DNA of 64,000 nt from Paenibacillus sp. Soil787 (GTDB lineage Bacteria > Bacillota > Bacilli > Paenibacillales > NBRC-103111), in the NCBI RefSeq assembly GCF_001429545.1, contig NZ_LMSP01000023.1, forward strand, positions 147,778-211,777, read 5' to 3'. A model generated the notes under the pieces. The model was not told the DNA's origin. It saw nothing but the letters and a program-made list of their open reading frames with translations, and did no database searches. Below, in pieces: positions 43,486 to 53,446 of this stretch. The number at the start of each line of letters is the position of its first letter. The first letter of the stretch is position 1. The translations under genes were made by a program, and so were the position numbers.

Positions 43486-44232
43486 ATGCCTATCCAAACA
43501 GAAACGGAGCTTTACGCTCCGATTAAACAATATTTCGAGCAGCGAGGATACACCGTCCGCGCCGAGATTAAGCATTGCGACTTAGTTGCCATACGCGGTG
43601 ATGAGACGCCAATCATTGTCGAATTGAAAAAAAGCTTTAATATTCCGCTCCTCGTGCAAGGTATCGATCGCTTGCGGCTGACGGATCAGGTCTATGTCGC
43701 TTTCGAGCTTCCCAATAAAGGACGTGCGCCTCATCGACTGCAATGGGAAGAGATTCGACGTTTATGCCGCATGCTCGGTCTAGGCGTCCTGACCGTTCAA
43801 TTTTTCAAACGCAAACAGCCCGCAGTTGATCTCGTCTGCGAGCCTACTCCCTATCTATTACGCCCGAATAAGCGAGCTGCCTTGAAAGTTGTCAATGAAT
43901 TTCATGAACGCAGCGGGGACTACAACGTCGGAGGCAGCTCTCAGCAGAAGCTCATGACCGCCTACCGCGAGAAATCACTTCATTGCGCCTACCTAATGCG
44001 TCAGCATGGACCACTCAGTCCACGTCAGCTTCGCGAATTCACAAGCAATAAAGCCGTAAGCTCCCTGCTTCAGAAAAACTACTACCGTTGGTTCGTACGC
44101 CAAAGCCGCGGCATATATCATATTACTCCACTTGGGGAGCAGGCGTTAGCAGAGTATGCCCATGTTGTAACTGCTTTTCCAGGGGCGGAAACGTCCGACA
44201 CGTCTACAATCCTAGCTACTATAAACCCTTAA
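43486..44232 (+). CDS. DUF2161 PD-(D/E)XK-fold protein
   Basis: A 248-residue protein. The N-terminal half has the restriction-endonuclease-like core: CDLVAIRGDETPIIVELKKS supplies D, then E-x-K, near residues 34-52. The C-terminal third (HGPLSPRQLREF, VSSLLQKNYYRWF, GIYHITPLGEQAL) reads as a winged helix. It is annotated elsewhere as a DUF2161 phosphodiesterase; substrate unknown. I start at ATG 43486 after GAGAGGAG. It converges on and overlaps by 4 bp the end of the flavoprotein gene. Confidence 0.82.
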   Translation: MPIQTETELYAPIKQYFEQRGYTVRAEIKHCDLVAIRGDETPIIVELKKSFNIPLLVQGIDRLRLTDQVYVAFELPNKGRAPHRLQWEEIRRLCRMLGLGVLTVQFFKRKQPAVDLVCEPTPYLLRPNKRAALKVVNEFHERSGDYNVGGSSQQKLMTAYREKSLHCAYLMRQHGPLSPRQLREFTSNKAVSSLLQKNYYRWFVRQSRGIYHITPLGEQALAEYAHVVTAFPGAETSDTSTILATINP

Positions 44233-45179
44233 GAGCGAACTACAACGCGATGTATGTTCGCTTTTTCCTTCAACATCAGCAGTGCTTTGTTCATCCAAAT
44301 CGCCGCTTGAGCCCCTTCTCCCATGGCAATTGTCACTTGCTCAGCATGGACACCTACGTCCCCAGCTGCCCAGACGAACGGCACACTCGTCATTTTACTG
44401 CGAGGGTCCGTTACAATGTGGCGATTCTCCATTCGCTCCGCGCCTAGTTGCCGGGCCAAATCCGACTTCACTTCATTCCCGCCGAAAGCGATAAATCCAC
44501 GATCCGCAGCGATTCGCTCCCCATTTGCCAAAACAATACCGCGAAATAAGCCACTCGCTTCAGCTATCACCTCATGAATATCTTCCGCGACATAGGTGAT
44601 TCGCTTTTCCTTCAGCTTTGCTAATAGCTCGCTCTTCACAGTTTTCTGCTCATGATTCACATAGGTCAGCTTGTCCGTACGCGTACTTAGCGTCAAGGCC
44701 ATTCCCGCTCCTGAATCACCAGAACCCATCACAATGGTCTGTTTGTTTTTAATCTCATAGCCATCACAATCTGGACAGACATAAACAGTCAACCCTAGAC
44801 AATTTTTCAGATTAGGCAGCTCGGGAATACGGTCCAGAAGTCCTGTAGCCAAAAGTAAAGTTGGGGCTTCATATCCCTTACCCGACTTCCCCCATAGCTC
44901 AAATCCATCCCCAGGTTTACCTTTGTTTACAGCTTGAACGACTTCATCTTTAGCGAAAGTTACACCCAGCTTCTCAGCTTGAAGCTTCCCTAGTCGGCGA
45001 AGCTCTTCACCCGATACACCATCCGGCCACCCCAAAAGGTTATGATAGCTTTTACATAAGGTAGACCGGCCATAGCCGGCGTCTATAACAAGCACACGAT
45101 GCTCATATCTCCCTAATTGAATGGCCGCTTGGAGTCCAGCAATACCTCCGCCAACAATCATGCTGTCATACTGCTCCAT
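44229..45179 (-). CDS. Thioredoxin reductase-like NAD(P)/FAD oxidoreductase
   Basis: A 316-residue flavoprotein with the thioredoxin-reductase layout. FAD site: SMIVGGGIAGLQAAIQLGRY. Redox pair: VYVCPDCDGYE, a CPDC version of the usual CATC. NADPH site: IVMGSGDSGAGMALTL. FAD C-terminal: FVWAAGDVGVHAEQVTIAMG. The partner may be a glutaredoxin or peroxiredoxin rather than thioredoxin; the CPDC loop is atypical. AGAGGA precedes ATG. It is on the same strand as the MFS gene upstream but has its own gap. Confidence 0.88.
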   Translation of the reverse strand: MEQYDSMIVGGGIAGLQAAIQLGRYEHRVLVIDAGYGRSTLCKSYHNLLGWPDGVSGEELRRLGKLQAEKLGVTFAKDEVVQAVNKGKPGDGFELWGKSGKGYEAPTLLLATGLLDRIPELPNLKNCLGLTVYVCPDCDGYEIKNKQTIVMGSGDSGAGMALTLSTRTDKLTYVNHEQKTVKSELLAKLKEKRITYVAEDIHEVIAEASGLFRGIVLANGERIAADRGFIAFGGNEVKSDLARQLGAERMENRHIVTDPRSKMTSVPFVWAAGDVGVHAEQVTIAMGEGAQAAIWMNKALLMLKEKANIHRVVVRS

Positions 45180-45248
45180 AACCGCACGTCCTCTTCTCCT
45201 GTCATCTACTCCCTAGGATATCCGAGTTAACGCGCTTTCATGCTCGGC

Positions 45249-46478
45249 TCATTGATTCTTAATCGACCATACAAGGGCAATTTGTGACATCGCTGCGATC
45301 ATTAGAATCCATGGAATTAAGCCCCCATCCAAATCACTGCCAAATGAGATTAAACAAATAATGGAAATCACACGCCCAACATTTAAGAAAAATTCCCTAA
45401 CAACAACACTTTCTACTTTCAATTGGCCTTTAAGCGGCAGCTTTGCAATGAGGCTATAATAATAGCCAGTCATTGTATTCCCTTGCAGCGGGGCGAAAAT
45501 AGAGTGCAAAATCATGAAACTTACTACGGTCCATACATTTACACTTCCTAGTAAAAAGGATACGCCAATGAGATAGCCGAGTGTTGATAAGGCTAAATAA
45601 AGACGAGCTTTACTAGCGTTTGCGTATTTAGATATAAAAATGCCCATTACGATCGATAGACTTGAGTATAATACACCGAGATATCCGACAATATCTTCAC
45701 GCGGCATCACTTTGAAAAGCAGAATATTCGGTAAGAAAAGCATTGTCCCTTGGAGCAAACCCATTCCCAAAAATCCAAACAGCGCTTTCAACCAGTCACG
45801 TTCTTTCTTCATTATAAGACCGGTCAGTTTCAAGTAATAAACGCGATGATGTCCACTTGAAGCTTTAATTTTCAATGAAATCAGCGCAGCGAGTAAGAAC
45901 ATACAGAACGCTATAGAGAAGACAATGGTATAGCCGCTAAGTCCTTCTTTTAAACGGATAATGAATCCGGCAAGCGCCGGTCCTGCTAAGGTTGCTGCTG
46001 TGAAAAAAATCATATTAAATGCCAGATATCGAATCCGGTTCTGATCGTTAGACACATCATACATCAATGTTAAATAACCTACCCAGTAAAAAGCACCGGC
46101 AAGTCCATTAAATATGGCAAATAGGATATAATATTCGACCAGCGTCTCCCCAGCTAGAATGACGCTCAAATAGAATAGACCTATGAGCATGATACCTAGT
46201 CTATAGGATACCATTCGGTCTTTCTTCTTAATCATGAGGCCGCCAAGGGCAAAGCCAATCGGTGTTAAGATGAAAACGATCATACTGTATGTACCGTTCA
46301 CTACAACACTGTGCGTTAACCGCCATAAGTATAAGTTTAAGAAAACGCCCGACATGGAAGCGCCAAACTGAAAAATAGAATGAATAATTAATGAAATTAC
46401 GGCCTCACGAGACAATTGCTTCTCACGCGGAAGTGAATTTCCTCTGCTATGCAGCCAAGACCTGATTCTGATTATCAT
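45249..46478 (-). CDS. Major facilitator superfamily transporter
   Basis: A 409-residue membrane protein with about 12 helices in two halves. A charged KKKDRMVSYRLG loop between helices 2 and 3 is the MFS loop motif, and a central loop around SSGHHRVYYLKLTGL separates the halves. The substrate is unknown; efflux of a small molecule is typical. Two ATG codons stand together; I use the second, 6 nt after GGAGG. Confidence 0.85.
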   Translation of the reverse strand: MIIRIRSWLHSRGNSLPREKQLSREAVISLIIHSIFQFGASMSGVFLNLYLWRLTHSVVVNGTYSMIVFILTPIGFALGGLMIKKKDRMVSYRLGIMLIGLFYLSVILAGETLVEYYILFAIFNGLAGAFYWVGYLTLMYDVSNDQNRIRYLAFNMIFFTAATLAGPALAGFIIRLKEGLSGYTIVFSIAFCMFLLAALISLKIKASSGHHRVYYLKLTGLIMKKERDWLKALFGFLGMGLLQGTMLFLPNILLFKVMPREDIVGYLGVLYSSLSIVMGIFISKYANASKARLYLALSTLGYLIGVSFLLGSVNVWTVVSFMILHSIFAPLQGNTMTGYYYSLIAKLPLKGQLKVESVVVREFFLNVGRVISIICLISFGSDLDGGLIPWILMIAAMSQIALVWSIKNQ

Positions 46479-46534
46479 CATAGACCTCCAGTCTTCTTTA
46501 TTGTAACAGCCTATTCCTTATCTGTTAAATAGCA

Positions 46535-46564
46535 AAAAGCCTCAGCATTGGCGCTGAGGCTTTA
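46535..46564 (-). terminator. Terminator of the sugar-binding protein gene
   Basis: AAAGCCTCAGC-attg-GCTGAGGCTTT-type stem with A/T runs. Confidence 0.85.
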
Positions 46565-46582
46565 TTACCACCCATTATTGAG

Positions 46583-47902
46583 TTACTTCTTAAGGCTATC
46601 CCATGTTTTCTGGAATTCCTCAAGCATTTGATCCTTCGTATACTTCTTCGCAACATAACCTTGCATAATGTCGCCGAATTTTTTACTGGAAGCTTCGCCG
46701 CCTGGGAATTTAAACCAGTTCCAGCTAAGTGTTTTACCAGCTTTGCTGTAAGCGATAATGTCAGCTGCCAAAGGTCCTAGTACTTTCTCGTCAGCAGGAA
46801 TGGATTTGAAGGCAGGAATGAATTTGAATTCTTCCGTAATGTATTTCTTACCGATATCGGAACTTACCATCCAGTTCAAGAATTTCTTCGCTTCGTCTTT
46901 CACAGCAGAGTTTTTGTTGATAACCCAGTTGTTTGGTACACCAACGAACAATTTGTCGTTCGCTGCAGCGTCATCGTTGATCGGCATTGGCAAGAATCCA
47001 ATTTTGATGTTTGGATTTGTTTTGGTAATTTGAACTTGTGTCCAGTTACCTTGTTGTGTCATTGCTGCTTTACCTGTAGCAAAGTCCGTTACTTGCGTAT
47101 TGTAATCGGTTTGAAGCGGATTTTTGTTACCATATTTCAACTGAAGATCAAATAGTTTAGTCCATTGGTCAAATACTTCGTTACCCGGAATTTTTGCTGT
47201 TCCTTTGTTCAAGCCATCAATGAAGGCATTTGGGTCCTTTTGGTAAGCAAAAGGAAGGTTTACGAAGTGGTTACCCAGTACCCACCACTCGCCATAGCCT
47301 GTTTCAAAAGGTGTAATTCCTTTTGCTTGAAGCTTTTTAGCTGCATCTTCCAATTGTGTAAGGGTTTTTGGTAATTCAGTAATACCAGCTTGAGCAAACA
47401 GGTCTTTGTTATACTGGAAACCATAGCCTTCAAGGTTCAACGGCTGTCCATATAGCTTACCGTTTTTCGTCATTGGCTCTTTCGCTACATCTACCAGATC
47501 TTTAACCCAAGGTTGATCGGAAAGATCCTCTAGATTATCAATCCATTTATCCATATCTGAGAAACCGCCGTTGTTGAATATATCCGGTTTGTCTCCTGAG
47601 TTAAACTTCGCAAGCAAAGCTGCGCCGTAGTCAGCACCGCCGCCTACTGTATCAACTTGAATTTTTACATTAGGATTTAGCTTTTGATATTCTTGAATTA
47701 ATTTGCCAAGTTGATCGGCGATTTCTACTTTGAATTGGAACATTTTAATTGTAACTGGTTTACCGCCTGCAGCAGGTGCTGCTGTTGCCGCTCCACCCGT
47801 TGTTGCTGTTGGAGTTGGCGCTGTTTCTTTCTTCGCGCAGCCAGCAGCAACTAAAGATAGTGAAAGTACAGCCGCCATACTGATCATTGTTAATTTTTTC
47901 AT
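46583..47902 (-). CDS. Sugar ABC transporter solute-binding lipoprotein
   Basis: A 439-residue family-1 solute-binding protein. The signal MKKLTMISMAAVLSLSLVAAGC ends in a lipobox, a Thr/Pro/Ala linker follows, and the MalE-type fold begins with VTIKMFQFKVEIADQLG and continues through AAKKLQAKGITPFETGYGEW. It is the third gene of a leftward set after two permeases; no ATPase gene is linked, as is common when a shared MsmX-type ATPase serves several systems. A GGGAGG site precedes ATG and a cre-like site is in the gap before it. Confidence 0.9.
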   Translation of the reverse strand: MKKLTMISMAAVLSLSLVAAGCAKKETAPTPTATTGGAATAAPAAGGKPVTIKMFQFKVEIADQLGKLIQEYQKLNPNVKIQVDTVGGGADYGAALLAKFNSGDKPDIFNNGGFSDMDKWIDNLEDLSDQPWVKDLVDVAKEPMTKNGKLYGQPLNLEGYGFQYNKDLFAQAGITELPKTLTQLEDAAKKLQAKGITPFETGYGEWWVLGNHFVNLPFAYQKDPNAFIDGLNKGTAKIPGNEVFDQWTKLFDLQLKYGNKNPLQTDYNTQVTDFATGKAAMTQQGNWTQVQITKTNPNIKIGFLPMPINDDAAANDKLFVGVPNNWVINKNSAVKDEAKKFLNWMVSSDIGKKYITEEFKFIPAFKSIPADEKVLGPLAADIIAYSKAGKTLSWNWFKFPGGEASSKKFGDIMQGYVAKKYTKDQMLEEFQKTWDSLKK

Positions 47903-47985
47903 TTAGGTAAAGCCTCCCTTTTAAGTTTCAATCAGCTTACCCTGATAACGTTTCGTTAGCTCGTCATCAGCTTACATGATTTATT

Positions 47986-47999
47986 GTAAACACTTACTT
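47986..47999. promoter_or_regulatory. cre-like site (CcpA) before the solute-binding protein gene
   Basis: TGTAAACACTTACT matches 13 of 14 positions of TGWAARCGYTWNCW. It would repress the binding protein when preferred sugars are present. Confidence 0.5.
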
Positions 48000-48063
48000 A
48001 AACCCTTAACACAGAGAATATTGAACATAAAGGTGGAAGATTTTGAACATATTTGCAAAACTG

Positions 48064-48900
48064 TTAACCTTTTACCGAACCTGCCGTAATGCCTTCAACA
48101 ATATGTTTCTGCATCGCCAAGAAGAAAATAACGATCGGCAGGACGCCAAGTGTTAGACCAGCTAAGGCCAAATCCCATTGCTTCGTATATTGACCAAAGA
48201 AAGAGAAAGTTGCTAAAGGTATTGTTCTCAGCTCTGGACTATTTAACACGAGTGAAGGAAGCAAATAATCATTCCATATCCATAAACTGTTTAAGATAAT
48301 GACTGTCGTAGACATCGGCTTTAACAGCGGGAAAACAATTCGCCAAAACACTCCATACGGCGAGCAGCCATCCACAGTGGCTGATTCTTCTATCTCCAGC
48401 GGAATGGATTTAATAAAACCATGAAATAAGAATACGTTCAGTGATACCCCGAATCCGAAATAACAGATAATCAAACCGAACTTGCTATCCATGAGTCCAA
48501 CTTGACTTGCGACACGTATAAGCGGAATCATGATGGATTGAAACGGAATAACCATTGCAGCGACGAAAGCTATAAATACAAAATTGTTGAATTTACTTGC
48601 TTTGCGCACCATGCGATAAGCAGCCATGGAACTAATTAACACAAGCCCTATATTACTAAGCACTGTAATAAATAAAGAGTTCATAAAGGCACTTGGGAAC
48701 TTCATGATGGTCCATACCTTCGTATAGTTGTCAAGATATAAGCTTGACGGAAGCTTCGCTGTGCTGGCGGCCAGCTCCGGAAATGTCTTAAGCGAGTTGA
48801 CGATGACGAAGTAGAAAGGAACTAAGAATAAAAGTCCAACCAAGATGCCAAGCACCTCAAGTGTGAATAGTCGTCCTGAATATTTTTTGACGGATTCCAT
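48064..48900 (-). CDS. Carbohydrate ABC transporter permease (MalG-type)
   Basis: A 278-residue inner-membrane permease with six helices. The ATPase-contact EAA motif reads ESATVDGCSPYGVFWRIVFP. It pairs with the permease before it. The ATG overlaps the upstream stop (TAATG), so translation is coupled. Confidence 0.92.
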   Translation of the reverse strand: MESVKKYSGRLFTLEVLGILVGLLFLVPFYFVIVNSLKTFPELAASTAKLPSSLYLDNYTKVWTIMKFPSAFMNSLFITVLSNIGLVLISSMAAYRMVRKASKFNNFVFIAFVAAMVIPFQSIMIPLIRVASQVGLMDSKFGLIICYFGFGVSLNVFLFHGFIKSIPLEIEESATVDGCSPYGVFWRIVFPLLKPMSTTVIILNSLWIWNDYLLPSLVLNSPELRTIPLATFSFFGQYTKQWDLALAGLTLGVLPIVIFFLAMQKHIVEGITAGSVKG

Positions 48901-49784
48901 TAAACTTCAACCTCCTTGCGTTTCGTATACATGACTTGGATGGTCGAAATAATGGCCACTACAACGAAGAATACTAATGCTTTTGCTGTACCTAAACCAT
49001 AGTTGTTATTGCGGAAAGCCTCTTGATAAATATTAATGGAAACAGATTCTGTTGAGTTGAACGGTCCACCTTTCGTCAAGGCAAAGTTCAGGTCAAACAT
49101 CTTGAAGTTCCATGAAATGGTCAGGAACAAACATACGGTAACAGCCGGCATAATGAGAGGAACGATAATATTCTTAAGCACTTGTAGTCGTGTAGCACCA
49201 TCAATATAAGCCGCTTCAACCATATCTTTGGGCACATTCGAAAGCGCCGCAATATAAATGATCATTAAGTAGCCCGAACCTTGCCATATACTAACAATAG
49301 CGATCGCCCAGAAAGCAGTAGGTGCATCACCTAACCAAGGCAATTGGAAAAAACTAAGATTCGTTAATTCACCTAAAGTTCCGAACCCTTTGACAAAAAT
49401 AAACTGCCAAATGAAACCAAGCAGAAGTCCGCCAATCACGTTCGGCATGAAGAAAATTGTACGCAGTACATTTCTGGTTTTCAGTGCCTGAGTGAGCAAG
49501 AGTGCCAAGAGAAACCCGACAAGATTCGTGAGAATGACATCCGTCACGGTAATTCTTGTTGTAAACCAGAATGCGTTGCGGTAGTCCGTGTCATGAAAAA
49601 GAAGGTGTTTGAAATTGTCTAGGCCGTTGAACTTCACGGTTGTTGTCACACCATTCCACTCGGTAAATGAATAATAAATACTCATGAGAAAAGGAGTAAC
49701 AACAATGAGCGCGAAAAAGATCAACGCTGGTCCGATGAACACCCATTGTTGGATAAGTCCTGTTAGCCCTTTGTTATTCTTCAT
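48900..49784 (-). CDS. Carbohydrate ABC transporter permease (MalF-type)
   Basis: A 294-residue permease with six membrane helices; EAA motif VEAAYIDGATRLQVLKNIIV. The N-terminal helix and GVTTTVKFNGLDNFKHLLF, a periplasmic segment, are typical. First gene of the leftward transport set, divergent from the YesMN-like kinase, which probably controls it. Confidence 0.92.
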   Translation of the reverse strand: MKNNKGLTGLIQQWVFIGPALIFFALIVVTPFLMSIYYSFTEWNGVTTTVKFNGLDNFKHLLFHDTDYRNAFWFTTRITVTDVILTNLVGFLLALLLTQALKTRNVLRTIFFMPNVIGGLLLGFIWQFIFVKGFGTLGELTNLSFFQLPWLGDAPTAFWAIAIVSIWQGSGYLMIIYIAALSNVPKDMVEAAYIDGATRLQVLKNIIVPLIMPAVTVCLFLTISWNFKMFDLNFALTKGGPFNSTESVSINIYQEAFRNNNYGLGTAKALVFFVVVAIISTIQVMYTKRKEVEV

Positions 49785-49892
49785 GGGAATTTCCCCCTTA
49801 CGGTTATCTAACTATACCCTAAGTATAAATCCCTTAATCTTGGCAAAACACAGATTCTCGTGATGCATTAGGTGGAATTTGTTGACCTCTCC

Positions 49893-49901
49893 TGCTACAA
49901 T
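49893..49901 (+). promoter_or_regulatory. Extended -10 promoter of the sensor kinase gene
   Basis: TGCTACAAT (TGn-TACAAT) with a weak -35. It starts transcription about 40 bp before the coding frame. Confidence 0.55.
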
Positions 49902-49942
49902 GTAGGGTGAAAACTTCTAATATGAAACCGAGTTGATGCCGC

Positions 49943-51769
49943 TTGTTCCGACATAGTATGCGTAATAAATTGATTCTATTTTTGCTTTTAGCCACCTTAA
50001 TTCCATTCATTACTTCTATTGTCGTTTCCTATTTTTTCACGAAGCAAAAGGTGATTGAAGACACAATCGCGAGTAATGCGGTACTGATTTCACAAGGTAA
50101 GACGAATCTGCTGAACTACTTGAATGGTGTCCTTCAAGCATCCTCTACCATCTATACGGGAACGGGACCGCCGGTGTACGGACTTGGCCAAATATACGAT
50201 ATTTTGGAGCGGCAGCAAGAAATTGATTATATGAGTGACAAAGTTATATCGAGCGGACTGCAGGTCATGTCCCATTCCGTGAAAGAAATCAAGCAGGTTT
50301 ATCTCTATGCAGGAGTCAGTAACCGTTCCTATCTTATGGTAAATAACAATTCGAAAAGCTCGAGTGGTAAATACGAGAATCTACCTTCTTTTCCCGAAAA
50401 TAAGGATGTATATTTCGAAACGACCCATTCAAGTAGTAATTATGGCATTCATACCGTCTATTCTGCTCCAACACCTGTCCTATCTATGCACCGCAAACTC
50501 TTGTATTCACCCAATAACACAACCATTGGTGAACTCATTATTGATCTACAGCTCGATCTAATCTCAGAAATTTCCCAAAGCTTATACACGCATGATCAGG
50601 AGGAACTGTACATTCTGGATGAAGCAGGTTTCATTGTATTCGGTCCGGATATTTCGAAATGGGGACAGCTCCTAGAGGGAAGCTGGGGAAATGAAGCCAT
50701 ACACAGTAAACTCGATAAAGGGACCTACGAATGGAGCAAAGGCCCCTATGCGGGAATAAATGTGTATGAAAAAATGAAAACTGACTATGTCAGCTGGACG
50801 ATCGTCAAGCGTCTTCCTTACGAGCAATTAACGAGAAATGCCAGACAATTGACGTTAATTAACTCCATGATTCTTACTCTATTTATGTTGATCGTTATTG
50901 CCGGAACCATTTATATCAGCATAAAATTTACGGCGCCTATTAAACAATTGATTCGTTACATCACCCGCATACAGTCTGGGCAGGTTCAACTAGGCCAATT
51001 GAACGTAGATATTGAACTGGCTCGAACGGATGAAATGGGGATCCTTGCCAACCGCTTTCATGGCCTTATGCAGGATTTAAATCAAATGGTCATGCGTGAG
51101 TATCGCCTTGAGCTTGCGAACAAGTCGAATCAGCTTATGGCACTTCAAGCGCAGATCAATCCGCATTTTTTGAATAACGCGCTCCAATCGATCGGAACAC
51201 TAGCTTTGCAGCATGATGCACCAAAGGTCTATGCCTTGATTTCGTCCCTTGCCAAAATGATGCATTACAGCATGAACACGAATGAATCCGTCGTTCCTTT
51301 ACGTAAAGAAATCGATCATATTAAAGCCTATCTCGAACTGCAAAAGCAGCGCTTCGAGCACCAATTCGAAATCATTTACGATATCGAAGAAAGCACGAAA
51401 GCCATCTCTGTACCCAAGATGATCCTGCAACCGCTTGTTGAAAACTATTTCAAACATGGCTTTAAACCGGGCTCAGCTACAGGCTTATTACGTATTCAAG
51501 CGATGAAAGATATCGTTCATGAGGATGAATTCTTGAAACTTATCGTCGAAGATAACGGAATTGGTATAACCGAGCAGCGGCTGTACGAAGTAAGAAACAG
51601 ACTGAATGCCCCATCGATAACCGATGAAGCTTGTATTGGGCTTAGTAATGTACTGACCAGAGTACAATTGTACTTCACTGATGATGCATTTCTTGATGTA
51701 GAGCATGTTCAGCCCCAAGGTCTACGGATCATGATCCATATTCCTATGAAAAAGGGAGCACTTGAATGA
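49943..51769 (+). CDS. YesM-type sensor histidine kinase
   Basis: A 608-residue kinase: membrane helix at about 10-32, an extracellular sensor to about residue 295, a second helix near LTLINSMILTLFMLIVIAGT, HAMP, the His-kinase domain with QAQINPHFLNNALQSIGTLA (His phospho-site) and HATPase with VEDNGIGITEQRLYEVR. It senses extracellular sugar, probably through the binding protein, and phosphorylates the YesN-type regulator. I use TTG 49943; ATG 49958 is possible, neither with a clear ribosome site. The end overlaps the next gene by 4 bp. Confidence 0.92.
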   Translation: MFRHSMRNKLILFLLLATLIPFITSIVVSYFFTKQKVIEDTIASNAVLISQGKTNLLNYLNGVLQASSTIYTGTGPPVYGLGQIYDILERQQEIDYMSDKVISSGLQVMSHSVKEIKQVYLYAGVSNRSYLMVNNNSKSSSGKYENLPSFPENKDVYFETTHSSSNYGIHTVYSAPTPVLSMHRKLLYSPNNTTIGELIIDLQLDLISEISQSLYTHDQEELYILDEAGFIVFGPDISKWGQLLEGSWGNEAIHSKLDKGTYEWSKGPYAGINVYEKMKTDYVSWTIVKRLPYEQLTRNARQLTLINSMILTLFMLIVIAGTIYISIKFTAPIKQLIRYITRIQSGQVQLGQLNVDIELARTDEMGILANRFHGLMQDLNQMVMREYRLELANKSNQLMALQAQINPHFLNNALQSIGTLALQHDAPKVYALISSLAKMMHYSMNTNESVVPLRKEIDHIKAYLELQKQRFEHQFEIIYDIEESTKAISVPKMILQPLVENYFKHGFKPGSATGLLRIQAMKDIVHEDEFLKLIVEDNGIGITEQRLYEVRNRLNAPSITDEACIGLSNVLTRVQLYFTDDAFLDVEHVQPQGLRIMIHIPMKKGALE

Positions 51770-53394
51770 AAGTATTACTTGTTGATGATGAGAAACATGT
51801 GCGCGATGCCATCCGCCTGCTTGTAAACTGGAAGCAGCACGGCATAGAAACGATATTAGAAGCTCAAGATGGCGAATCGGCCATCGAGATCGTAAGTCGT
51901 GAACATCCTGCGATTATTATGACCGATATGATGATGCCAATTATGAATGGCGTCAAATTGCTCGAGTGGCTGCATACGCATGCTCCTAACTCGAAGACAA
52001 TCGTCATTAGCGGCCATGACGACTTCTCTCTGCTTCGCCATACGTTGAAGTATGGGGGAACGGACTATATATTGAAGCCTATTGATCCCGAGCAGTTAAA
52101 TGAAGCGTTAGATAAAGCCATCCAGGCTTGGAATAAGGATGAGGAGCTGCGTCATACCAATCGAGAACTGAATATCGAAATGAACCAAATTAAGCCCATG
52201 TACTGGGACAAGCTGCTATCGAACTTAATTGCCGAACCCTCCGCTTATGATCAAACGGCCGAGCAGCTCGAGAAAGAGCTTCATTTATCTCGGACTGTTC
52301 GCGAATGTCGTGTCGCTATTTTATCTTTAGATACGATGGAACGCAGTGTGAAGAACAAGTTCAGTCATAATCTGGACTTGCTGCTTTTCTCGCTAATCAA
52401 TATATGTAATGAATTCCTCGTTAACGATCAGCGCGGCTATGCTTTCCGCCATTGGAACAGTGATAACGAAATTGTATTGCTTCTATGGAAAGATCAATCT
52501 GGCTCTGAGTCATTTCTCGCAAAAATTAATGAAGGTATACGAACCGCACTTCATACCCGAGTGGATTTCGGTATTGGAAGCACACACAGCTTTCCAACGG
52601 ATATGACTTTATCCTATCAGGAAGCCCGTAATGCCCTCAGACAGCGAAATCTCAAATCCAAGGAAACATGGATTCACAGTACATTGCAAACAGCCAAGAC
52701 CGTTCAGCCTGCGCTTACTTTCAGCCAATATGAGGAACGGATTCAACTCGCTATTCGCAGCGGCAGCATTGACCAAATGCAAGAAACGGTTCAAGAATGG
52801 ATGGACGCTGTCAAATTGAGCGAAGCCATTACACTTGAACAGCTCGACCATTGGTGGCGGGAGTACAGGGTGATGAAGCGCCGTTGGGTGCAGCAATTTT
52901 TCTCTAACATTAGTGAGGATCAGGTTAAACAGCTGCTCCTGGATGAGCCATCCAGTTTGATCGTTCCGCTGGATGAGCATGGGATTCTATCCCTTTCACT
53001 ATGGCAGCAGGAACTCACTCGGAGTATTGTTCACTTGTCCAAGCTGCTTCTTGAAAGTCAGCAGAAGGACAAGAGCGTAATTTTTGAAATCGCCGAGTTC
53101 CTTGAGAAGCACTATCACGAAGATGTGTCGCTTCAGGATATCGCGAATCGCTTCTACCTCAGCCGCGAGTACATCTCACGGAAATTCAAACAAGAATTCG
53201 AGGTAAACCTTTCTGACTATTTAGGTCAAATTCGCATGAGTAAAGCAAAAGTCCTGCTGCGCAACCCACATCTTCGGATTTCACAAGTAGCTGAAATGGT
53301 CGGTTATCAGGACGAGAAATATTTCAGCAAAGTTTTCAAAAAACTAGAGGGGCTTACCCCCAATGAATATCGAAAAACAGCGAATTCTATCTAA
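51766..53394 (+). CDS. YesN-type response regulator with AraC DNA-binding domain
   Basis: A 542-residue regulator. The receiver domain (1-120) has MKVLLVDDEKHVRDAIR, phospho-Asp in IIMTDMMMPIMNG and Lys in DYILKPID. The middle (about 150-400) is a family-typical linker, and the end (about 440-540) is a double HTH of AraC type (SLQDIANRFYLSREYISRKF, then LRISQVAEMVGYQDEKYFSK). It should activate the divergent ABC genes in response to the kinase. Confidence 0.93.
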   Translation: MKVLLVDDEKHVRDAIRLLVNWKQHGIETILEAQDGESAIEIVSREHPAIIMTDMMMPIMNGVKLLEWLHTHAPNSKTIVISGHDDFSLLRHTLKYGGTDYILKPIDPEQLNEALDKAIQAWNKDEELRHTNRELNIEMNQIKPMYWDKLLSNLIAEPSAYDQTAEQLEKELHLSRTVRECRVAILSLDTMERSVKNKFSHNLDLLLFSLINICNEFLVNDQRGYAFRHWNSDNEIVLLLWKDQSGSESFLAKINEGIRTALHTRVDFGIGSTHSFPTDMTLSYQEARNALRQRNLKSKETWIHSTLQTAKTVQPALTFSQYEERIQLAIRSGSIDQMQETVQEWMDAVKLSEAITLEQLDHWWREYRVMKRRWVQQFFSNISEDQVKQLLLDEPSSLIVPLDEHGILSLSLWQQELTRSIVHLSKLLLESQQKDKSVIFEIAEFLEKHYHEDVSLQDIANRFYLSREYISRKFKQEFEVNLSDYLGQIRMSKAKVLLRNPHLRISQVAEMVGYQDEKYFSKVFKKLEGLTPNEYRKTANSI

Positions 53395-53417
53395 AATTCT
53401 GTAAAAAATATGGAATA

Positions 53418-53426
53418 TGTTATACT
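53418..53426 (+). promoter_or_regulatory. Extended -10 promoter ahead of the coiled-coil membrane protein
   Basis: TGTTATACT, an extended -10, 21 bp before the start. Transcription could separate from the yesMN-like genes here. Confidence 0.5.
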
Positions 53427-53446
53427 AGTAAACAGAGGTGATTTTC